Source: JAHWKI01 sp035513575 (GTDB taxonomy: Bacteria > Gemmatimonadota > Gemmatimonadetes > Longimicrobiales > RSA9). Taken from it: a stretch of 51,959 bases of DNA. Under the pieces are notes generated by a model, which was given only the letters and a program-made list of their open reading frames with translations, did no database searches and was not told the DNA's origin. Every line of letters begins with the position of its first letter. Position 1 is the stretch's first letter. Positions 43,011 to 50,700 of this stretch are shown in pieces. The stretch covers positions 1 to 51,959 of the forward strand of contig DATKBW010000111.1 of NCBI GenBank assembly GCA_035513575.1. The letters are read 5' to 3'. Made by a program: the position numbers and the translations under genes.

Positions 43011-44966
43011 ATGACCACCGTAACGACACCGAAGGATGAGCCGGCGACGCGGGCCCGCAAGGCGCCGCGCGTCGTGCGCGCACGCGAGCACACCGTGGAG
43101 ATCGTCTCGGACCCGGGGGAGGGCGCGCAGAAGTGCGGCCAGATCTTCGGGTCGGTCTCGGCGAAGATGGGGAACGGGGCGTGGACCGTGGAGCTGATCC
43201 CGGCGGAGATCCAGCCGCCGCCGCGGATCCCGGCGGGGGCGAGCGGGAACCGGATCCGGATCGGCGAGGGTCCGGTGACGAACTGGGGGGACCAGACCAA
43301 CCTGGTGGTGGCGTTCAACGAGCAGGTGCTGCTGAACCGGCACCGGTCCGACGCGCTGGCGGAGGACGCGGTGGTGCTCCTGGAGAACCAGTGGAAGGAG
43401 CACGGGGACGAGGCGATCCGGAAGCAGTGGGCGGGGGCGATGAAGGAGCTGTCGTCGCGGCGGTACCGGATCATCGAGATCCCGATGGACGCGATCTGCC
43501 GGACGGTCGTGGATGATCCCCGGAAGGGGAAGAACATGTTCGCGCTGGGGATCCTGTCGTGGATCTACGACCGCGACATGGCGCTGGTGGACGCGCAGAT
43601 CGCGTACGCGTTCCGGAAGAAGTCGGAGGAGGTCTACGAGAAGAACGTCGCGCTGCTGAAGCTGGGCTGGGAGTGGGCGTCGGAGAACCTGGATTTCCGG
43701 GTGGAGGTGAAGGCGACGCCGAGCGACGTCCCCATGGTGGTCATGGACGGGAACCAGGCGGTGGCGCTGGGGGCGGTGGCGGCGGGGATGGACCTGGCGG
43801 CGATGTACCCGATCACGCCGGCGACGAGCGTCAGCCATCAGCTGGGGGAGATGTTCGACCGGTTCGGCGGCGTGCTGCACCAGGCGGAGGACGAGATCGC
43901 GGCCGCGGGGGTGGCCATCGGGGCGTCGTACGCGGGGAAGGTGGCGTTCACCATCACGTCGGGGCCGGGGCTCGCGCTGAAGACGGAGTTCCTGGGGCTC
44001 GCGGTGATGACCGAGGTCCCGCTGGTGCTGGTGGACGTGCAGCGGGGCGGCCCGAGCACGGGGCTGCCGACGAAGGTGGAGCAGAGCGATCTGCTCGCCG
44101 CGATCTTCGGCCAGCCGGGGGACGCGCCGCACGTGGTGATGGCCCCGGCCACCATCGAGGAGTGCTTCCATTCCATGGTCACCGCCCGCCGCCTCGCGGA
44201 GACGTTCCGGACGGTGGTGATGGTGCTGACGGACGCGAACCTGGCGACGGGCGTGCAGCCGTTCCCGCGCCCCGACCCGCGGACGAGCTGGGTGGCGGGG
44301 CCGCCGGACCAGGCGGCGGTGCCGGAGGGGTTGCGGCCGTACGACTGGGACGGCAGGACGGGATTGTCGCGGCGCTTCATCCCCGGGCAGCCGGGGGGGA
44401 TGTTCACCGCCACGGGGCTGCACCACGACGAGAACAGCCGGGTGGCCTACGACGCGGACATCGTGCAGCGCAGCTCTGCGATGCGGAGCCGGAAGCTGGC
44501 GGTGCTCCAGCAGATGCTCCGGCCGCCCGAGGTGTACGGGCCCGACCGGGGCGACCTGCTGGTGGTGGGGTGGGGGAGCACGAAGGGGGCGATCGAGGAG
44601 GCGGTGGACCGCGCCCGGGAGGAGGGGCTCCGGGTGTCGTCGCTGCACCTGCGCTTCCTCTCGCCCATGGAGCCCGGGATCAAAGAGATCTTCCAGCGGT
44701 TCAAGCGCGTGATGACCGTCGAGATCAACTACAGCGACGACCCGGGCGACCCCTACATCACCGACGAGAACCGCCGCCGCGGGCAGCTGGCCTGGCTGCT
44801 CCGGGCCCAGACCCTGGTGGATGTGGACTGCTGGACCCGCGTCCTCGGCGAGCCCATGCGGCCGGGTCAGATCCACGGGGCCATCATCGACCGGATCGTC
44901 CGGGACGGCCGCATCTCCGGCCGGGGCCGGCGGCCCAGGAAGAACGCGAAGGGAGGCGCCGAATGA
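43011..44966 (+). CDS. korA: 2-oxoglutarate (2-oxoacid):ferredoxin oxidoreductase, fused gamma-alpha subunit KorA
   Basis: The 651-residue protein has an N-terminal gamma domain (about residues 25-215, containing DPGEGAQKCGQIFGSVSA) and an alpha domain from about residue 240 with the hallmark YPITPATSVSHQL at 266 onward, FTITSGPGLALKTE and a C-terminal domain with VEINYSDDPGDPY. It makes the KorAB enzyme that oxidatively decarboxylates 2-oxoglutarate to succinyl-CoA while reducing ferredoxin, or runs in reverse. Substrate is inferred from subunit type and partner. The start is ATG 43011 with GAGGG upstream. The stop overlaps korB (ATGA). Confidence 0.9.
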   Translation: MTTVTTPKDEPATRARKAPRVVRAREHTVEIVSDPGEGAQKCGQIFGSVSAKMGNGAWTVELIPAEIQPPPRIPAGASGNRIRIGEGPVTNWGDQTNLVVAFNEQVLLNRHRSDALAEDAVVLLENQWKEHGDEAIRKQWAGAMKELSSRRYRIIEIPMDAICRTVVDDPRKGKNMFALGILSWIYDRDMALVDAQIAYAFRKKSEEVYEKNVALLKLGWEWASENLDFRVEVKATPSDVPMVVMDGNQAVALGAVAAGMDLAAMYPITPATSVSHQLGEMFDRFGGVLHQAEDEIAAAGVAIGASYAGKVAFTITSGPGLALKTEFLGLAVMTEVPLVLVDVQRGGPSTGLPTKVEQSDLLAAIFGQPGDAPHVVMAPATIEECFHSMVTARRLAETFRTVVMVLTDANLATGVQPFPRPDPRTSWVAGPPDQAAVPEGLRPYDWDGRTGLSRRFIPGQPGGMFTATGLHHDENSRVAYDADIVQRSSAMRSRKLAVLQQMLRPPEVYGPDRGDLLVVGWGSTKGAIEEAVDRAREEGLRVSSLHLRFLSPMEPGIKEIFQRFKRVMTVEINYSDDPGDPYITDENRRRGQLAWLLRAQTLVDVDCWTRVLGEPMRPGQIHGAIIDRIVRDGRISGRGRRPRKNAKGGAE

Positions 44967-45913
44967 TCGCGAGCTGTTCGCTGCTCCACGCCGCACCGGA
45001 CGACCGGGTCTTCGGCATCGACGACTACGAGGCCGCGCTCCCCCGCTGGTGCCCCGGCTGCGGAGACCTGTCCGTGCTCGCGGCCGCGCAGAAGCTGCTG
45101 GCGGAGGAGCAGCTGAAGCCGGAGACGACGGTGTTCGTGTCCGGGATCGGCTGCTCGAGCCGGTTCCCGCACTACATGCGGACCTACGGCTTCCACGGGA
45201 TCCACGGCCGCGCGCTGCCGGTCGCCACGGGGGTGAAGCTGAGCCGCCCGGAGCTGGACGTGTTCGTGGTCATGGGCGACGGGGACTGCACCTCCATCGG
45301 CGCCGCGCACTGGCTCCACGCCACGCGCTACAACATCGACATGGTCGCCCTGATGCTGGACAACAACATCTACGGGTTGACCAAGAACCAGACCTCGCCC
45401 ACCACGCCCCAGGGGTACGCGAGCAACACGCAGCCGAAGGGGAGCTGGCTGCCCGCGCTCAACCCCATCTCGGCGACGCTGGGCATCTCCAACGCGTCCT
45501 TCGTGGCGCAGACCGCGGAATGGGTTCCGCAGCACCTGTTCGCCACGCTCAGGGCCGCCTACCGGCACCGCGGCTTCGCCTTCGTCCGCATCCTCCAGCG
45601 CTGCCCGAAGTTCACGCCGGACCTCTACCAGCTCGCCGTGAAGAAGCCGGACACCATCGAGCTGCTGGTCCACGACGATGGCGTGGCGGTCCCCGAGATC
45701 CAGGGGCTCTACACGAACCAGCTGTACCACGACCCGCGGGACATCGACGCGGCCCGTCACCTCGCCGAGGAGGATGGCAGGAAGATCCGCCTGGGTGTGT
45801 TCTTCCGGGACGAGTCCAGACCGCGCTACGAGGAGATCCGTCGACTCCCCCGCTATTCGGCGGAGGAGAAGGTGAAGCGGCTGAACGAGGAGCTCGACGC
45901 GTATGCCGTCTGA
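44963..45913 (+). CDS. korB: 2-oxoglutarate (2-oxoacid):ferredoxin oxidoreductase beta subunit KorB
   Basis: The 316-residue subunit binds thiamine diphosphate and an iron-sulfur cluster. WCPGCGD (Cys30 and Cys33), GIGCSSRFPHY and the TPP motif GDGDCTSIG (residues 105-109 onward) are clear, followed by NNIYGLTKNQTSPT, the typical KorB/VorB cofactor-binding block. Partner is KorA, coupled by an ATGA overlap. Its last 11 bases overlap the start of the next, unrecognised gene, a strong sign of a single multi-gene unit. TPP and cluster assignments follow the family, substrate by inference. Confidence 0.93.
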   Translation: MIASCSLLHAAPDDRVFGIDDYEAALPRWCPGCGDLSVLAAAQKLLAEEQLKPETTVFVSGIGCSSRFPHYMRTYGFHGIHGRALPVATGVKLSRPELDVFVVMGDGDCTSIGAAHWLHATRYNIDMVALMLDNNIYGLTKNQTSPTTPQGYASNTQPKGSWLPALNPISATLGISNASFVAQTAEWVPQHLFATLRAAYRHRGFAFVRILQRCPKFTPDLYQLAVKKPDTIELLVHDDGVAVPEIQGLYTNQLYHDPRDIDAARHLAEEDGRKIRLGVFFRDESRPRYEEIRRLPRYSAEEKVKRLNEELDAYAV

Positions 45914-46934
45914 CGAGCTGATGCCCGGCGCCCTCGAGGCGGTGCGGGAACGGATCGAGGCCTTCCGCTCGGCCGTGGCCGGGGCGGTGGACGAAGTGTC
46001 GCAGCTGCTCGCTGCCCACCGCGCGCCGGAGGGCGATCGCGGCGGGCGGGCGGCGGAGGAGCTGGGCGTGTTCGCTTCCGGGCGGATCGACACCGACCGC
46101 TTCGGCACCCTGTTCGGGGGCGGGGCCGGGCTGGACCCGGACGCGGCCGAGCGGGTGGAGGCCGCGCTGGAGACCATGCGGGCCGTCCTCGAGGCCGGGG
46201 ACGGGGCGCACGTCTGCCGCGTGGAGCCGGGCGGCGACCTGCGCGCCGCGGTGCAGACCGGGCTCGCGCTCGCCGGCCGGGCGTTCGGCGCGGCCCGGGC
46301 GGTCGAGGCGGCCCGCGCCGGGACGGTCGTGGACCCGGCCTTCCCGGCGGGGTTCCCGCCGGAGCGGTGGAGCCCCATGGAGCGGGTGGTCGCCCCTCCG
46401 CTGGTCGTGGACGTGGATGGCGCCGATCTGCGCCCCGCCGGCCTCGCCGACTACCTCGAGGGCGGCCAGGCCCTGGTGCTGGTGGTGCGGCGGCCGGCGC
46501 CGCCCGCGGCGCTCGCCCGGCTCGTCACGCCCGGCACCCTCGTGGTGCAGCGCCGCGGCGCCGGGGCGCTGGACGCGCTGGCGGGGTGGGCCGGGCCGGC
46601 CATCGTCGCCCTCGTCCCCGAGGGCGCCGCGGAGTTCGCCTGGCTGCCCGACGGGCACCCCGGGGCGGCGGCGGAGCGCCGGGGCGCGGGAACCCTCGCC
46701 GTCGACTCGCTGCCGGAAGGGGCGACCCGGGCCATCGGGTCCCTGAGCGCGGCGCGCCAGGAGTCCGAGCTCGCGCTCCTGCGGATGCTCGCGGATGCGG
46801 CCGCCGGTCGCGTGCTCGCCGCAGCCGGCGCCGGCGCCGGAAACGGGGCCGGTGCCGCGCCGGTGGACCCGGCGGACCGGCTCGCCGCGTGGCTGCTTCG
46901 CCAGGCGGACGTCCCCGCCCCCGGCGCCGCGTGA
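45903..46934 (+). CDS. Unrecognised protein in the 2-oxoacid oxidoreductase cluster
   Basis: The 343-residue protein overlaps korB by 11 bases and is followed 7 bases later by the RnfB-like gene. I do not recognise its family. It is Ala/Gly/Arg-rich, with an acidic helical N-terminal half (about residues 1-110), a beta-rich core (VVDVDGADLRPAGLADYLEGG, then VLVVRRPAPPAALARL) and an Ala-rich C-terminal helix. There is a single Cys (about residue 100) and no CxxC, no signal peptide and no membrane segment. The consistent coupling suggests an accessory, assembly or electron-transfer factor for KorAB or the following oxidoreductase, but that is only inference. Confidence 0.7.
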   Translation: MPSDELMPGALEAVRERIEAFRSAVAGAVDEVSQLLAAHRAPEGDRGGRAAEELGVFASGRIDTDRFGTLFGGGAGLDPDAAERVEAALETMRAVLEAGDGAHVCRVEPGGDLRAAVQTGLALAGRAFGAARAVEAARAGTVVDPAFPAGFPPERWSPMERVVAPPLVVDVDGADLRPAGLADYLEGGQALVLVVRRPAPPAALARLVTPGTLVVQRRGAGALDALAGWAGPAIVALVPEGAAEFAWLPDGHPGAAAERRGAGTLAVDSLPEGATRAIGSLSAARQESELALLRMLADAAAGRVLAAAGAGAGNGAGAAPVDPADRLAAWLLRQADVPAPGAA

Positions 46935-46941
46935 GGTCGTG

Positions 46942-47781
46942 ATGCTCGGACCCGTCCTCGGCTCGGTCGCCATTCTGGGCGGCGTCGGCGTCACCTTCGG
47001 GACGCTCATCGCCCTGGCCAACCGCAAGCTGCGGGTCTGGGAGGACCCGCGCATCGGCGAGGTGGAGTCCCTGCTGCCGGGGAACAACTGCGGCGCGTGC
47101 GGCCAGGCCGGGTGCCGCGCCTTCGCGGAGGCGGTCATCCGGGGCGAGCAGACCCCCGCCCAGTGCACGGTCATGGGCGAGGCCGACCGCGAGGAGCTCG
47201 CCGGATACCTCGGCGTCGATGCGGGCCAGGCCACCAGGGTCGTGGCCCGGCTCCTCTGCGCCGGTGGCGCCGATGTCGCCGTCCAGAAAGCCAGCTACTT
47301 CGGCGTCGAGAGCTGCGCGGCGGCCGTCGCCGTGGGCGGCGGTGGGAAGGGGTGCCCCTGGGGGTGCGTGGGCTTCGCCGACTGCGCCGTCGTCTGCGAC
47401 TTCGACGCCATCGTCATGAACCGCCACGGGCTGCCGGTCGTGGACCCCGAGAGGTGCACCGCGTGCGGCGACTGCGTCGACGCCTGCCCCCTCGGGCTCT
47501 TCACCCTCATGCCCCTGGACCACCACCTCGTCGTGCAGTGCAGGAGCCTCCTCGAAGGCGACGCCGCCACCGACCTCTGCGCCGTGGCCTGCAACGCCTG
47601 TGGCCGCTGCGTCGCCGACGCACCCCCGGGGCTCATCGCCATGCAGCGCGGCCTCGCCGTGATCGACTATGCGAAGATCGAGCTGGAAAACCCGAAAGCC
47701 ACGGAGCGGTGCCCGACCGCGGCCATCGTCTGGATCGAGGGCGCGCAGTTCCGCGCGCCCGCCGTCGCACGGAGCGCATGA
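46942..47781 (+). CDS. rnfB: RnfB-like iron-sulfur electron-transfer protein
   Basis: The 279-residue protein has an N-terminal membrane helix (about residues 5-25), the RnfB 4Fe-4S module GNNCGACGQAGC (Cys50, Cys53, Cys58, plus Cys75), a ferredoxin-type CTACGDCVDACP cluster, and a second set CNACGRCVADAP in which the fourth Cys is lost, with one later ERCP cysteine. RnfB is the ferredoxin-facing subunit of the Rnf complex, but no rnfA, C, D, E or G is in the window. It may act as a stand-alone electron conduit for the neighbouring ferredoxin oxidoreductases. The start is ATG 46942 with GAGG five bases upstream; it overlaps the PFOR start (ATGA). Confidence 0.85.
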   Translation: MLGPVLGSVAILGGVGVTFGTLIALANRKLRVWEDPRIGEVESLLPGNNCGACGQAGCRAFAEAVIRGEQTPAQCTVMGEADREELAGYLGVDAGQATRVVARLLCAGGADVAVQKASYFGVESCAAAVAVGGGGKGCPWGCVGFADCAVVCDFDAIVMNRHGLPVVDPERCTACGDCVDACPLGLFTLMPLDHHLVVQCRSLLEGDAATDLCAVACNACGRCVADAPPGLIAMQRGLAVIDYAKIELENPKATERCPTAAIVWIEGAQFRAPAVARSA

Positions 47782-50700
47782 TGAGAATTCCGTTCAGCCG
47801 CAGGGACGAACTGCCCCAGCCCCGCTTCCCCGGCCTCCCGGAGGCCACGGACGGCAGCGGCGCCGTGGTCGCCATGGAGACCGCCGCCAGCGAGGCGGCC
47901 GGCGCCTACCCCATCACCCCCTCCACGCAGATGGGCGAGGGCTGGGCGCTGGCCGTGGCCCAGGGCGAGACCAACGTCAACGGCCGCCGCCTCCTCTTCT
48001 TCGAGCCCGAGGGCGAGCACGCCGCCGCCGGCGTGACCGCGGGGATGAGCATGGTGGGCCTGCGGGCCACCAACTTCTCCAGCGGCCAGGGCATCGCCTA
48101 CATGCACGAGAGCCTGTACGCGGCCGCGGGGAAGCGGCTGACCTACGTGCTGAACGTGGCCGCCCGGGCCATGACGAAGCACGCGCTCAACGTGCACGCC
48201 GGTCACGACGACTACCACGCCGTGGACGACACGGGGTTCTTCCAGCTCTTCGCCAAGGATGTCCAGAGCTCGGCGGACCTGAACCTGATCGCACACCGGG
48301 TGGCCGAGCTGTCGCTGAACCCCGGGCTGGTGGCGCAGGACGGGTTCCTGACGAGCCACGTGATCGAGACGATGCGGATGCCGGAGCGGGAGCTGGTGAA
48401 GCTCTACCTGGGCGACCCGTCGGACACGATCGAGAGCCCGACGCCGGCGCAGCGGCTGGTGTTCGGGGAGCGGCGTCGTCGGATCCCGGAGCTGTTCGAC
48501 CTGGACTATCCGGCGATGCTGGGGACCGTCCAGAACCAGGACAGCTACGCGCAGGGCGTGGCGGCGCAGCGGCCCTTCTACTTCGACCACGTGCACGGTC
48601 TGACGGACCGCGCGATGGCGGAGTACGGCGAGCTGACGGGGCGGTCGTACGCCCGGGCCATGGGCTACCGGCTGGAGGACGCGGAGTACGTGCTGGCCGG
48701 GCAGGGATCGGTGATCACGAACGCCGAGGCGGTGGCGGACTACCTCCGGAAGGAGCGGGGTCTGAAGGTGGGCGTGCTGGACATGGTGATGTTCCGGCCG
48801 TTCCCGACCGACCTGGTGGCGGGGCTGCTGGCGGGGAAGAAGGCGGTGACGGTGCTGGAGCGGGTGGACCAGCCGCTGGCCGTGGACCCGCCGCTGCTGC
48901 GGGAGATCCGTGCGGCGATGGGGAAGGCGGTGGAGAACTGGCGGGAGCAGGCGGCCGGCCAGCGGCAGCAGGCCGGTCCGTGGAAGCCGGTCCGCGGTCT
49001 GGACGGGAGCGACGCGATGGTGGCGCCGCACGCCGGGATCCCGGCGGTGCGGCCGGAGGACGTGCCGGACTTCTTCACGGCGGGCTTCGGCTTCGGGAGC
49101 CGGGACCTCCAGGCGGGCGATCTGGTGGCGGCGGTGGAGAATATGCGGGAGGGGGCTCCGCGCCGTCGCCAGTACTACCTGGGGATCGACTTCATCCGGA
49201 AGGGGACGAAGCTGCCGAAGCTGGAGATCTGGCAGGAGCAGCTCCTGGCGGCGTACCCGCACCTGGCGGAGCTGTCGCTGCCGCCCGCGGGGAACCTGAA
49301 CCTGCTCCCCGAGGGCTCGGTCGCGCTGCGGATCCACTCGGTGGGCGGCTGGGGCGCGATCACGATGGGGAAGAACCTGTCGCAGACGGCGTTCGAGCTG
49401 GCGGGGCTGCACGTGAAGGCGAACCCGAAGTACGGCTCGGAGAAGAAGGGTCAGCCGACGACGTTCTACGCGACGCTGAGCCGCGAGCCGGTGAAGATCA
49501 ACGCCGAGCTGAAGCATGTGGACGTGGTCCTCTCTCCGGACCCCAACGTGTTCCGCCACTCCGACCCGCTGGCGGGGCTCGCCCGCGGGGGCGTGTTCGT
49601 GATCCAGACGGACCAGTCCTCGGAAGCGCTGTGGGACTCGCTACCCGATGCGGCGCGGCGGGCGATCCGGTCGCGTCAGATCCGCGTGTACGCGCTGGAC
49701 GGGTTCGCCATCGCCGCCGAGGAGGCGAGCGACCCGGAGCTGCGCTACCGGATGCAGGGCGCCGCGTTCATGGGGGCGTTCTTCCGGACCTCCCCGCTGG
49801 CGGAGCGGGAGGGGCTCTCGGAGGAGCAGCTGTTCGCCGGGATCCGCGACCAGATGCAGCGGAAGTTCGGCAAGCTCGGCGAGCGGGTGGTCGAGGACAA
49901 CGTGCGCGTGATCCGGCGCGGCTACGACGAGGTCCGGGAGGTGGCGGGGAGCGATGTCGACGGGAAGGAGGGGACGGTCCCCCTCCCGATGGCGCCCATG
50001 CCGGACCTGCTGGACACGCCGGCGGCGGAGATCGGGATCGGCAACCCCGGCCGCTTCTTCGAGCAGGTGTGCTCGCTGTACGCGACCGGGAGCGACCCCA
50101 TCGCCGATCCGTACGCGGCCATCAGCGCGATCCCGGCGGCGACGAGCGTGATCCGTGACATGACGAACATCCGGTTCGAGGTGCCGGACTTCATCGCCAG
50201 CAAGTGCACCGGGTGCGCCCAGTGCTGGACGCAGTGCCCGGACGCGGCGATCCCGGGTCTCGTGAACAGCGTGGAGGACCTGCTGGACACGGCGATCCGC
50301 CACGCGCAAGACGGGAGCGGCCGCTCGCTGGACCGGCTGCGCCAGGTCTCGAAGCACCTGTCGAAGGAGGCGCGGACGGTCATCGAAGGGGTGCCGTTCG
50401 ACAACTTCGGCGACACGCTCCGCGCCGCCTACCGCAACCTCGGCCCGAAGCTCAACTGGGACCCGGAGAAGCGCCGCGAGCTCGATGACGACTTCGCCGC
50501 CGTCTACCCGGTCCTGTCCAGCTTCCCGCTGGCAAAGACCCAGCCGTTCTGGGACGTCCCCGACGGGAAGGAGAAGGGGAGCGGCGGGTTGCTCTCCATC
50601 ACCGTCAACCCCGAGGCGTGCAAGGGGTGCAACGTCTGCGTGGAGGTGTGCCCCGAAGGCGCCCTCGTCACCATCCGGCAGGACGACGAGGTGGTGGACA

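Noticed and set aside
47669..50158. Long plus-strand open frame of 829 codons
   Set aside because: It lies out of frame with the clear PFOR gene and has a low-complexity Gly/Arg/Ala composition; the true frame runs to the window end.
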